In this document: in pieces, positions 9,718-17,489 of the stretch
Layout of the letters: each line of letters begins with the position of its first letter
How positions within the stretch are numbered: position 1 is the stretch's first letter
Assembly: GCF_039531105.1 (NCBI RefSeq)
Contig: NZ_BAAAPK010000001.1
Span: 1,302,001 to 1,366,000, forward strand
Direction: 5' to 3'
Source of the DNA: Microbacterium lacus
GTDB lineage: Bacteria; Actinomycetota; Actinomycetes; Actinomycetales; Microbacteriaceae
DNA: 64,000 bases
The notes under the pieces: generated by a model
What the model was told of the DNA's origin: nothing
Seen by the model: the letters and a program-made list of their open reading frames with translations, nothing else
Databases searched by the model: none
Made by a program: the position numbers and the translations under genes

Positions 9718-9750
9718 CGGTGCGGGAGGTCGTTACGACCTCCCGCACCG
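9718..9750. terminator. Perfect 15-bp inverted repeat, probable terminator
   Basis: The arms at 9718-9732 and 9736-9750 are exactly complementary around a TTA loop, with 12 G/C pairs. It lies 50 bases after the WxL-like gene and before the next gene, so it probably ends or attenuates transcription. No T-run follows, so it is not a textbook intrinsic terminator. Confidence 0.65.
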
Positions 9751-9804
9751 ATGCGTTTCAGCGGAACGTGCGGGGGAGGGTCGGTCACTCGTAGAGCGTG
9801 CGGC

Positions 9805-9826
9805 GTTCACGGACCATTCACGTGCG
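9805..9826 (+). promoter_or_regulatory. Candidate PHO box (PhoP operator)
   Basis: Two TTCAC cores at 9806-9810 and 9817-9821 are spaced exactly 11 bases apart (GTTCACGGACC, ATTCACGTGCG). That is the 11-bp direct-repeat layout of actinobacterial PHO boxes described in Streptomyces. It lies 39 bases before the DUF916-like start codon and just after the hairpin. Phosphate control is plausible because pst genes flank it, but one site found by eye is weak evidence. Confidence 0.4.
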
Positions 9827-9864
9827 GAGCCCGGTTCCGTTGCCCGTGCGTGCGCAAATGGGAC

Positions 9865-10959
9865 GTGCATTCTTCCCCGACGACTCCGCGCGCGCTCCGG
9901 GCTGTCCGTCTCGGACTTGTAGCCCTCCTGGCACTCCTCGTTCTCGTTCCGATCGCGAGCCCCACCGCCGCTCATGCCGAGGACACCGTGGGCATCTCGG
10001 CGCAGCCGGCCGACGCAGCCGGGCGTCCTGACGGTAGGACGAGCTTTCGCTATCAGATCGATCCCGGTCAGCGGGTGGACGACTACTTTCTCGTCTCCAA
10101 CACCGGCACTGCGGACCAGGCGTTCACCGTGGTTGCGACCGACGCGTTCAACGATGGTGAGGGCGACTATGCGCTCCTGGCGACCGGCGAGTCTCCCGAG
10201 CAGATCGGCACGTGGGTCACGTTCGAGAACGGAGCGAATCGCATCGAGTTCACACTCGGACCCGGTCAGAGTCGAGTACTGCCGTTCACGATGCAGGTTC
10301 CTGCCGATGCGACTCCGGGTGACCATGTCGGCGGCGTGCTCGCATCCGTGATCACCCCGGGCGAGGAGGTGAACCTCGACCGCCGGGTCGCCTCTCGACT
10401 GTATGCCCGCGTCGCCGGCGATCTTCAACCGCGGCTCGCCATCAGCGGAATCGACGGGTCATACAACGGCGACTGGTGGAACCTCCTGAGCGGGACGACG
10501 ACGGTGCATTACACCGTCAGCAATCCGGGCAATGTCGCGCTGTCGGCGAACGCGTCGGGCGAGGTGCGCACGTGGTTCGGAATCCCCGTTGACTCGGCGT
10601 CGGGCGGGTCGATCGCCGAACTGCTGCCCGGCAACTCGGCGACCTACGAGATCGCGGTCAGCGGCGTCGCCCAGCTCGGCTACCTGAATGCGGAGGTGGT
10701 ACTGCACCCGTTCGTCGACAGCCCGGATGCCGCCGCGCAGCTTCCCGTGTCGCCCGTGTCACGGGACACGCCATTGGTCGCCGTCCCTTGGCTCCTGTTG
10801 ATCGTGTTCTTGCTCCTCGGCGCTGTATTCGGATTCCGCGCCTGGCGTCGGCGTGCGGACCAGAAGCGCGCCGAGGCATGGATGGAGTACACGGAGGCCG
10901 AGGCGAAGCGAAAGGCTGAAGCCGACCTCGTCGGTGCAGGCACGAGGTCGAGCGAGTGA
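9865..10959 (+). CDS. DUF916 / WxL-interacting-like membrane protein
   Basis: A type I membrane protein of 364 aa: signal peptide (ending TAAHAE), a beta-rich extracellular part and a transmembrane helix at about residues 308-327, then a charged cytoplasmic tail. The extracellular part has the features of the DUF916 (WxL-interacting protein, peptidoglycan-binding) family: TSFRYQIDPGQRVDDYFLVS, a TFENG/LGPGQS stretch and PADATPGDHVGGVLAS near residue 150. In Firmicutes such proteins are encoded beside WxL proteins and help hold them on the wall. The adjacent WxL-like gene fits that. Start is uncertain: GTG 9865 is used, GTG 9850 is possible. Its stop overlaps the next start. Confidence 0.72.
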   Translation: MHSSPTTPRALRAVRLGLVALLALLVLVPIASPTAAHAEDTVGISAQPADAAGRPDGRTSFRYQIDPGQRVDDYFLVSNTGTADQAFTVVATDAFNDGEGDYALLATGESPEQIGTWVTFENGANRIEFTLGPGQSRVLPFTMQVPADATPGDHVGGVLASVITPGEEVNLDRRVASRLYARVAGDLQPRLAISGIDGSYNGDWWNLLSGTTTVHYTVSNPGNVALSANASGEVRTWFGIPVDSASGGSIAELLPGNSATYEIAVSGVAQLGYLNAEVVLHPFVDSPDAAAQLPVSPVSRDTPLVAVPWLLLIVFLLLGAVFGFRAWRRRADQKRAEAWMEYTEAEAKRKAEADLVGAGTRSSE

Positions 10960-11747
10960 CTCCGCATCGCATGGCGCGGTGTCTGCAGGCGAGTTTGATT
11001 CTGGGTGCAGTCGCTGCTCTCCTTGCCCTTTCCGCCTGGGCGGGCCCGATCCCCGGAGCGCACGCGAGCTCGGACGACAGCGAGATCGACGGTGGGCTTT
11101 CGGTCGAGGTGGCCGATGACACGGCAACACCGACACCGGCGCCGTCCACAAAGCCACCCCGGACGGGCTCGGCCGTGCCGCCGCGCACCCCATCGTCTGC
11201 CACGGGCTCGTCCGCGTCATCGGTCGCCACCCAGGCCACGATCCCCGACGCCGCCACCGCCGACGACGCGGTGACGGACGACCCCGTGGTCGTGGACGGC
11301 GTTCTCACGATGAGCGGACTCTCGACATCGGTGTCTCCATGGATCGATGTCGGCAACGGGTCGGTGACGGTGAGTTTCGTCGTTCGCAACATCTCGCCGA
11401 GTCCGTTCGACTCCACGGCCGTCTTCTGGGTCGACAACGCTTTCGGTGGGTTCATCGCGAAGACGGGAGACATCGCGGTTGATGACCTTCAACCCGACGA
11501 GACCCGTCGGGTTCAGGCGGTGTTCACGGATCTCGGCCAACACATCGTGCTGAACGTGAACGCCGTTCTGACTCCGCCCGAGGAGGTGTCGGGCACCGAA
11601 GTCGCGCCGATTGGGCGCGACGTGACGCTCTTCGTCCCTCCGCTGTTCAGCATCGCGGTCATCACCGGCATCGCGGCGCTCAGCCGGGTGGGCTGGTGGG
11701 CGTACGGTCGCTATCGGTGGGGTCTTCCGGTCGTGGTGTCGGCATGA
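10956..11747 (+). CDS. Unrecognised membrane-anchored extracellular protein
   Basis: A 263-aa protein that I do not recognise. It has an N-terminal signal peptide (hydrophobic about residues 12-30), a Thr/Pro/Ser-rich unstructured spacer (about 45-100), one beta-rich domain (about 110-215, containing VTVSFVVRNISPSPFDSTAV) and a C-terminal transmembrane helix near residues 226-245. It overlaps the upstream gene by GTGA (10956-10959) and the downstream sortase-like gene by ATGA, so the three are probably made together. The single domain looks like a small alternating beta-sandwich. It may be a structural partner of the WxL-like layer. ATG 10971 is an alternative start. Confidence 0.7.
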   Translation: MTPHRMARCLQASLILGAVAALLALSAWAGPIPGAHASSDDSEIDGGLSVEVADDTATPTPAPSTKPPRTGSAVPPRTPSSATGSSASSVATQATIPDAATADDAVTDDPVVVDGVLTMSGLSTSVSPWIDVGNGSVTVSFVVRNISPSPFDSTAVFWVDNAFGGFIAKTGDIAVDDLQPDETRRVQAVFTDLGQHIVLNVNAVLTPPEEVSGTEVAPIGRDVTLFVPPLFSIAVITGIAALSRVGWWAYGRYRWGLPVVVSA

Positions 11748-12754
11748 CGCTGACCGAGGACATCCCCGGTGCGTCTACGGACATTCCGGACGCACCGAAG
11801 CACCCGAAGCCGCCGCGACCGCCGCGGCCACCCAAGCTCCCCAAGGGGCAGGGTCCTCCGCCGCGACCGAGACGGATGCCGCAACCGACGCGTCCGCTCG
11901 CACCGTTCACAGCGCGTGAGCAGGCGATTCGCGGCGCGCTGACCGTTCTGGCGGCGCTTCTCCTTGCTCTTTCGCTGAACGTCATGGTCGTGGGCCAGCT
12001 GCGGCATCTCGTCGCACAGCAGCAGCTGAGCGATATGTTCCTCGATCAGCTCGCGAAGGGAACCGCTCCCGTCAGCGAAGGCGACGTCGACGACGTGCTG
12101 CTGGCAGATGGAGCACCGGTGGGCATCATCGAGATCCCCCGGCTCGGCATCCGAGAGGTGATCGTCGAAGGCTCCGACTCCGGAACCACGCAGTTGGGCC
12201 CCGGCCACCGACGCGACACGAGCCTTCCCGGACAAGCCGGTGAGAGTGTGATCATCGGCCGCGCGGCCGGGTTCGGCGGGGCATTCGGGCGCATCCAGGA
12301 GCTCGCGCCGGGCGATCAGTTCACGATCGTGACAGGCCAGGGCGAGCACGAGTTCGAGGTCATCGGGCTCCGCTATGCGGGCGACCCGTCACCGCCCCGC
12401 TTGCGTGCCGGCGAGAGCCGGGTCATCCTGACGACCGCGCGGGGTATCCCGTACGCCCCATCGGGCATCGCCCGAGTCGATGCGCGGCTGGTGACGGAGA
12501 CGCAGCCGGCGGGCCTCCGCCAGACCCGGCTCGCGACGCTGCCCGAAGCGGACAAGCCGATGATGGGCGACACGTCGATGGCGTGGGCACTCGTCTTCGC
12601 CCTGCAGTTCCTCGTGGCGGTCGAGATCGCCGCGGTGTGGTCGTACCGCAACGTCGGTGCCCGCCGCACGTGGATCGTCTTCGTGCCCCTCACGCTGTTC
12701 GCGGCGCTGTGGGTGACCGGGGAGATCGTCCGTCTGCTTCCCAATGTCCTCTGA
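11744..12754 (+). CDS. Sortase-fold protein lacking catalytic His and Cys
   Basis: 336 aa: a Pro/Lys/Arg-rich cytoplasmic N-terminus, a transmembrane helix at about residues 63-84, a sortase domain at about 122-250 and two further hydrophobic stretches at about 279-300 and 308-328. The sortase fold is clear from GIIEIPRLGIREVIVEG, LGPGH, LPGQAGESVIIGR and RVILTTARG. The catalytic His expected after VIIG is Arg173. The catalytic Cys expected after the TT pair is Ala232. It should therefore be unable to do transpeptidation. No LPxTG-type substrate is visible nearby. It is likely a structural or binding relative. Start chosen by ATGA overlap with the upstream gene. Confidence 0.82.
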   Translation: MTLTEDIPGASTDIPDAPKHPKPPRPPRPPKLPKGQGPPPRPRRMPQPTRPLAPFTAREQAIRGALTVLAALLLALSLNVMVVGQLRHLVAQQQLSDMFLDQLAKGTAPVSEGDVDDVLLADGAPVGIIEIPRLGIREVIVEGSDSGTTQLGPGHRRDTSLPGQAGESVIIGRAAGFGGAFGRIQELAPGDQFTIVTGQGEHEFEVIGLRYAGDPSPPRLRAGESRVILTTARGIPYAPSGIARVDARLVTETQPAGLRQTRLATLPEADKPMMGDTSMAWALVFALQFLVAVEIAAVWSYRNVGARRTWIVFVPLTLFAALWVTGEIVRLLPNVL

Positions 12755-12787
12755 ACCCGACATCTCATCCCCGTAAAGGTCACCCCG

Positions 12788-14359
12788 ATGGCATCCACTC
12801 CCTCGAAGTTCCTCGGCCTGTTCCCCCGCAGTGCGGCTCCCGAGCGTGCACCGGGTGACACCACATCGGACGGCGGCGCCGACGACGCCGCGCTCGCGCG
12901 CGACGCGCGGGCGGAGAGTGCCCGCGAGCGCGCAGCCCAGACGGCCGAGCATGCGCGTGCAGCCCAAGCCGCGGCGGAGAGGCTGCGCGCGGAAGCGGAC
13001 GCGGAGGAGCAGGCGGCCAGGGACGCGGCGCTGGTCGCGGAGGAGGCCAAGCGCCTCGAGGCCGAGCGAGCGGCCGATGCGGTACACGCCGCGCAGGAAG
13101 CGGCACGTACGGCGGCGGAGGCAGCCGCGGAGGCGTCGCGCCAGGCAGCGGTGGCCGAGGCCGCTTCGGCCGCTGAGGCAGCTGCTCTCCGCGAGCGGAT
13201 CCGGGCGGCGGCGGATGCGGAAGCGGCCGCAGCTGCAGCCGCTGAGGCGGCGCATCTGGCTGCCGCGGAGGCCGAGGCCGAAGCTGCTCGCGAGGCCGAA
13301 GCCGCCCGCCAAGCCGAGGCCGCCCGCGAAGCCGAGGCGGTCGCTGGCGAGGATGCCGCGACCCCTGGACCCGTCATCGAGTCCGACACCTCGGGCTCGG
13401 TCGGACCGGACGACATCACGGTCTTCGTTCCGCCGATCGGCGCCGAACCGTCGCGCGCCGAACCGTCGCGCGATCCCGGACAGACGCGCACCGCGTTTCT
13501 CGGGTTGGCCACGGCTGGATGGATGCGAGGTCACGGCGAGCGCGGAGCGCGCGATGCTGCGACGATACCGACCGTCGTGGGACCGTTGGCGACGCTGGAG
13601 GGCCGCAACATCACGGCGTGGTTCGGTGATCACCAAGTGCTTGATCGGGTTTCGCTCACGATGCACGCCGGCATCATCACCTCACTGATCGGGCCGTCAG
13701 GGTGCGGCAAGTCGACCTTCCTGCGCATCCTCAACCGTATGCACGAACTCGTCCCTTCTGCTTCTCTCGCCGGCGAGGTCCTGCTGGACGGTGTGGACAT
13801 CTACGACCCGACGCGAAAGCTCGTGGATGCCCGCAAGGAGATCGGAATGGTCTTCCAGAAGCCCAACCCGTTCCCCGCTCAGTCGATCTACGACAACGTG
13901 ATCGCCGGGCTCAAGCTCACCGGCACGCACGCGACGCGAGACGAGAAGGACGAACTCGTGGAGTCGTGCCTCACGAAGGCCGGTCTGTGGAAGGAAGTGA
14001 AGGATCGTCTGCGCGCACCCGGCGCGGGCTTGTCGGGAGGCCAGCAGCAGCGTCTGTGCATCGCTCGCTCCCTGGCTGTCCGGCCGCGCGTCCTCCTGAT
14101 GGATGAGCCCTGCTCGGCGCTGGACCCGACGTCCACTCGCGTGATCGAAGAAACGATGCTCGAGCTCGCGCACGAGGTCACCATCGTGATCGTCACGCAC
14201 AACATGCAGCAGGCGCAGAGAGTCTCGCAGCAGTGTGCATTCTTCCTGGCCTCGCAGGGCACCCCCGGCGCGATCGTGGAGCACGGCGACACGGACGCCA
14301 TGTTCTCCGACCCGATCGACCCACGCACGTACGACTACGTCAACGGCGTCTTCGGGTGA
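12788..14359 (+). CDS. pstB: PstB-type phosphate ABC transporter ATPase with long Ala-rich N-terminal extension
   Basis: The ATP-hydrolysing subunit expected to drive PstC/PstA. The ABC domain (from about residue 263) is a normal PstB: Walker A GPSGCGKST near 302-310, VFQKPNPFP, signature LSGGQQQR near 415 and Walker B VLLMDEPCSALDP near 434. Typical PstB is about 255 aa and this is 523. The extra part is a low-complexity Ala/Glu/Arg/Gln coiled-coil-like segment (about residues 30-200) and an acidic/Pro linker that includes a duplicated AEPSR. The ATG is preceded by AAAGG. A Met near residue 246 could give a normal-sized second product. It lies 33 bases after the sortase-like gene. Confidence 0.93.
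   Translation: MASTPSKFLGLFPRSAAPERAPGDTTSDGGADDAALARDARAESARERAAQTAEHARAAQAAAERLRAEADAEEQAARDAALVAEEAKRLEAERAADAVHAAQEAARTAAEAAAEASRQAAVAEAASAAEAAALRERIRAAADAEAAAAAAAEAAHLAAAEAEAEAAREAEAARQAEAAREAEAVAGEDAATPGPVIESDTSGSVGPDDITVFVPPIGAEPSRAEPSRDPGQTRTAFLGLATAGWMRGHGERGARDAATIPTVVGPLATLEGRNITAWFGDHQVLDRVSLTMHAGIITSLIGPSGCGKSTFLRILNRMHELVPSASLAGEVLLDGVDIYDPTRKLVDARKEIGMVFQKPNPFPAQSIYDNVIAGLKLTGTHATRDEKDELVESCLTKAGLWKEVKDRLRAPGAGLSGGQQQRLCIARSLAVRPRVLLMDEPCSALDPTSTRVIEETMLELAHEVTIVIVTHNMQQAQRVSQQCAFFLASQGTPGAIVEHGDTDAMFSDPIDPRTYDYVNGVFG
13442..13471 (+). repeat. 15-bp tandem repeat in the pstB extension
   Basis: Two exact copies of GCCGAACCGTCGCGC side by side (13442-13456, 13457-13471), in frame, encoding AEPSR twice in the linker before the ABC domain. 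Probably a recent slippage duplication. Confidence 0.8.
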
Positions 14360-14409
14360 GTTGAACTGACTCCCACCCCGACTTCGCGCACGCGGAGGAA
14401 AATGGGGGT

Positions 14410-14652
14410 ATGAGCCACGTCAATCCGGAGAACGAGTTCGAGGAACTCGTCTATCTTGCGGAGCGGCTGTGCGCGCGATTCCCCGCACTCGATGAGCAAA
14501 GTGCCTTTCGCCTCATCGCCGACGAACTCGAGTCCTTCGACGGGGTGCCGTTGCGGGCCTACGTTCCCGTGCTGGTGGAGAACAACCTCATGCGGCGTCT
14601 CCGCGCCCAACGCACCGTCGCCCCAGATCGAGGTAACCTGCTCGCGTCCTGA
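14410..14652 (+). CDS. Small three-helix-bundle dimerisation-type protein
   Basis: 80 aa, all-helical by composition, with LAERLCARFPALDE and a RAYVPVLVENNLMRRL end. This pattern (helix, FP turn, helix, then VxxFVPVLVExxxxxxL) matches the actinobacterial small proteins annotated as three-helix-bundle dimerisation domain proteins. Function is unknown. GGAGG lies about 11 bases before the ATG. It converges with a paralogue on the other strand. It follows pstB by 50 bases, so it could be read through from that operon. Confidence 0.7.
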   Translation: MSHVNPENEFEELVYLAERLCARFPALDEQSAFRLIADELESFDGVPLRAYVPVLVENNLMRRLRAQRTVAPDRGNLLAS

Positions 14653-14676
14653 TTCGAGTTGCCCAGCGCGATCGGC

Positions 14677-14889
14677 TCAGGCAGCCGCATTCTCGTTCTT
14701 GAGACGCTTCTTCGCTTGTTTCTCGACCAGCACCTCGACGAAGTCGCGCACTTTCGCGTCGGCGAAGTCCGCGTACGTCTCTGTCACGACGCGGCGGATG
14801 GTCTCGGCGGGAGTGCTAGGAAACCGCTCGCTTAAGCGCTGGACGATATCGGTGATGGTCTGCGCGGCAGTCGGTGGTTCGTGTGTCAT
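14677..14889 (-). CDS. Small three-helix-bundle dimerisation-type protein, paralogue
   Basis: 70 aa, same family as the convergent gene: IVQRLSERFPSTPAETIRRV and VRDFVEVLVEKQAKKRL. The start is the ATG preceded by CGGAG. A longer upstream reading frame exists but lacks a ribosome-binding site and adds unrelated sequence. Only 24 bases separate it from the stop of its paralogue. The pair may heterodimerise; this is inferred only from shared family and position. Confidence 0.68.
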   Translation of the reverse strand: MTHEPPTAAQTITDIVQRLSERFPSTPAETIRRVVTETYADFADAKVRDFVEVLVEKQAKKRLKNENAAA

Positions 14890-15082
14890 GCGGACTCCGA
14901 GGGAAAGGGGATGAGGTAAACGGTCGCTCTGCCGACCCATGAGCGCGACGCCGGTGGTCCGGGGGACGCGCGCTGAGGTGGGAGATCGAAAAGTCGAGCT
15001 CTCGTCGGAGGTCCGACACCGCCAGGAACTGTTCATCACTCGTCCATCGAACGTGCCACCGCCGCGGCGTACCGTCTGCGGC

Positions 15083-15238
15083 ATGAGAGAGAACGCACCC
15101 GACCCGTACCTCGCCCAGACCGGCTTCGACGTGGATGCCGAGGGGGAGGAATTCGATGCTCCCGAGGATTTCGAGCTCGACCTTGACGAGGGCGACGACG
15201 AGTTGGAGATCGAGGAAGAGCGGGCGCGCGAGCACTGA
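15083..15238 (+). CDS. Small very acidic hypothetical protein
   Basis: 51 aa with about 20 Asp/Glu, mostly in the second half (EGEEFDAPEDFELDLDEG). No known domain and no clear ribosome-binding site. The ATG at 15083 is chosen because upstream in-frame sequence from 14939 looks non-coding. If it is not real, 14890-15357 is a 468-base stretch without a gene in which I see only two GTTCAC words (15258, 15290). Confidence 0.35.
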   Translation: MRENAPDPYLAQTGFDVDAEGEEFDAPEDFELDLDEGDDELEIEEERAREH

Positions 15239-15357
15239 TCGACCGGTTCTCCGACTGTTCACCCATCCGTCCATCCGCTGACATTCCTCGGCGTGGGTGC
15301 GTTCACGGCAGCCGCGGATCGTGGGCACCTCGAACGCGAACACATTGCGGAGGCGTC

Positions 15358-16278
15358 ATGAGTGAGACCCGCCGAGACTCACCTCCGATCGCGTGGGTGG
15401 AGTCTCCGCTGCAGCTCATCGGTGCTGCGGAATGGGCTTCGGCGCATGACACGAAGGTCCCGGTCGCCGGGCGCTTGACCACCCAGATGTCCGAGACGGC
15501 GGATGAGCTTGTCGCGCGCGGCGCGCCCTTCAGCGACACGGAGCCGTACCTCGGCATCCCGTGGAACCTGCTGGCACGCCATCGCCACTGGCTTGTCGGC
15601 GATGGGTTCTCGGGTCAGTTCCGGCTCGCGGTCGCCGTTCTGCGACCCCGACGCATCACCTTCCTCGACGACGGCGCCAATACCCTCGCGCTGGCGGATG
15701 CCTTGACCGGTCGGGGGGCGTTGTGCCGCCCCGGCGTCGCTGAGCGCGGGGTCGTGACCCGGCTGCGGCCGTTCGTGCTCGAGCAGGTGCTCGGGCGCGC
15801 GTACGCCGGCGGGGTGGACTTCTTCACGGCGTTCGAGTTCGGTTCGCGGCGCGCGGTGGAGATCGACGCGCTCGGCATCCGCGTCCGCCGCCACCGCTTC
15901 GCCTGGACGCGGCAGAGCGCGCGCCCGTTCACCGATGACACCGACGGCCGCATCGTCCTGGGCAGCGCCCGCCCCGCCGACGGAAGGATGCCGCTTCCGC
16001 AGTACCTGGACTGGGTCAGCGCTCAGGCGGCACGTGCGTCGGTGACCTACCTGCCCCACCGGCGCGAGACGGATGCTCAGCGCAATGCAGTATCTGCGAT
16101 CGCCGGAGTGAAGGTCGTCGACCGCCGCATTCCCGCCGAACTGCTTCTGGCAGGCACGACTCGGCCGCTGGAGATCATGACCCTGGCATCGTCTGCGTCG
16201 ACGACGCTCCCGTCGGTGTTGCGCGGGTCCGGCAGCGTGATCGTTCCCGCCGCCAGCGCGGATCAGGTGCACGCATGA
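15358..16278 (+). CDS. GT52-like (sialyltransferase-type) glycosyltransferase
   Basis: 306 aa, first gene of a four-gene nonulosonic-acid locus. It resembles the Glyco_transf_52 group (bacterial sialyl-/polysialyl-transferases): an N-terminal VESPLQLIGAAEWA, a central ITFLDDGANTLALAD, YLPHRRETD near residue 225 and an SSASTTLPSVLRG block near the end. It would transfer a CMP-activated sugar to a surface glycan on the cytoplasmic side. No membrane segment is seen. GGAGG lies 7 bases before the ATG. Its end overlaps neuA by ATGA. Family call is moderate; the acceptor and exact sugar are unknown. Confidence 0.65.
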   Translation: MSETRRDSPPIAWVESPLQLIGAAEWASAHDTKVPVAGRLTTQMSETADELVARGAPFSDTEPYLGIPWNLLARHRHWLVGDGFSGQFRLAVAVLRPRRITFLDDGANTLALADALTGRGALCRPGVAERGVVTRLRPFVLEQVLGRAYAGGVDFFTAFEFGSRRAVEIDALGIRVRRHRFAWTRQSARPFTDDTDGRIVLGSARPADGRMPLPQYLDWVSAQAARASVTYLPHRRETDAQRNAVSAIAGVKVVDRRIPAELLLAGTTRPLEIMTLASSASTTLPSVLRGSGSVIVPAASADQVHA

Positions 16279-17489
16279 CATCGGTCGTCGCGGTCATCCC
16301 GGCGCGTGGCGGGTCCAAAGGGGTAACCCGCAAGAACCTCCGCAGGGTGGGGGGAGTGCCGCTGATCGCGCGAGCCGTCGCCGCGGCGCGGGCGACGGCG
16401 TCGATCGATCAAGTGATCGTCTCCACGGACGACGCCGAGATCGCTGCCGTCTCCGAAGAGTGGGGTGCGCGGGTGGTCCGGCGGCCGGCGCGGCTTTCGG
16501 GCGATACGGCGACGAGTGAGAGCGCCCTGCTGCACACGCTCGACGAGCTCGCGGAGGGGGGAGAGGCTCCCGAGGTCATCGTCTTCCTGCAGGCGACATC
16601 GCCCTTCATCGACCCGCACGACATCGACGTGGCCGTCGACCTCGTCCTCGCCAACGAGCACGACTGCGTGTTCTCGGCGATCGAAACCTACGGGTTCCTC
16701 TGGCAGGAGGACGCCGGAGTCGCACGCGGCGTCAACCACGACGAGCACGTGCGCCCGCGGCGCCAGGACCGGCAGCCGCACTACCTCGAGACCGGTGCGT
16801 TCTACGTGATGAATACCGCGGGCTACCGTGCGGCGGGGCACCGCTTCTTCGGTCGGATCGGCTTCGTCGAGGTCTCGGAAAGCACTGCGATCGAGATCGA
16901 TAGCGAAGAGCAGCTCGCCCTCGCACAGGCCATCTCGCCCCTGGTCTCGCACGGTGCGAGCCTCATCGATGCCACGGCGGTGGTGACCGATTTCGACGGC
17001 GTCCACACCGACGACACGGTCGTGACGGATGCCGAGGGCAACGAGAGCGTCCGCGTCAGTCGGTCCGATGGCATGGGCATCGCGCGGCTCCGCCGAGCCG
17101 GGATCCCCGTCCTGATCCTCTCCAGTGAGACGAACCCCGTCGTTGCCGCCCGGGCGCGCAAGCTCCAAGTCGATGTGCGACAGGGCATTCACGACAAGGC
17201 GCGCGCGCTGCGGGAGTGGGCAGCCGCGCAGAACGTTCCGCTGTCGCGCGTGGCCTACATCGGCAACGACGTGAACGACCTGGGTTGCCTCGAGATCGTC
17301 GGCTTCCCGGTCGCCGTGCCAGAAGCCCACCCCCTCGTCCTGGCCGCGGCGCGCGTCGTCCTCCGACACACCGGTGGTCACGGCGCCGTGCGAGAGCTCG
17401 CCGATCGCGTGCTGGGGGAGCGCTCGGATCGCCCGAGCGATGAATCGATGCGAAGCGAAGATCCCACAGCGGAAAGGCTGCACTCATGA
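16275..17489 (+). CDS. neuA: N-acylneuraminate cytidylyltransferase fused to HAD phosphatase
   Basis: 404 aa, bifunctional. The N-terminal half (about 1-225) is a CMP-sugar synthetase: VVAVIPARGGSKGVTRKNL nucleotide-binding loop and FLQATSPF. The C-terminal half (about 232-395) is a KdsC-like HAD phosphatase: VVTDFDGVHTDD, an HDK motif and YIGNDVNDLG. The phosphatase would remove the 9-phosphate and the synthetase would make the CMP-activated nonulosonate. Similar fusions are known in other bacteria. It overlaps both neighbours by four bases, indicating one operon with the upstream transferase and neuB. Confidence 0.88.
   Translation: MTSVVAVIPARGGSKGVTRKNLRRVGGVPLIARAVAAARATASIDQVIVSTDDAEIAAVSEEWGARVVRRPARLSGDTATSESALLHTLDELAEGGEAPEVIVFLQATSPFIDPHDIDVAVDLVLANEHDCVFSAIETYGFLWQEDAGVARGVNHDEHVRPRRQDRQPHYLETGAFYVMNTAGYRAAGHRFFGRIGFVEVSESTAIEIDSEEQLALAQAISPLVSHGASLIDATAVVTDFDGVHTDDTVVTDAEGNESVRVSRSDGMGIARLRRAGIPVLILSSETNPVVAARARKLQVDVRQGIHDKARALREWAAAQNVPLSRVAYIGNDVNDLGCLEIVGFPVAVPEAHPLVLAAARVVLRHTGGHGAVRELADRVLGERSDRPSDESMRSEDPTAERLHS

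Noticed and set aside
14939..15238. 99-codon open frame extending the small acidic protein upstream
   Set aside because: The first 48 residues look like random GC-rich translation and lack a ribosome-binding site. Only the acidic part from 15083 has protein-like composition.
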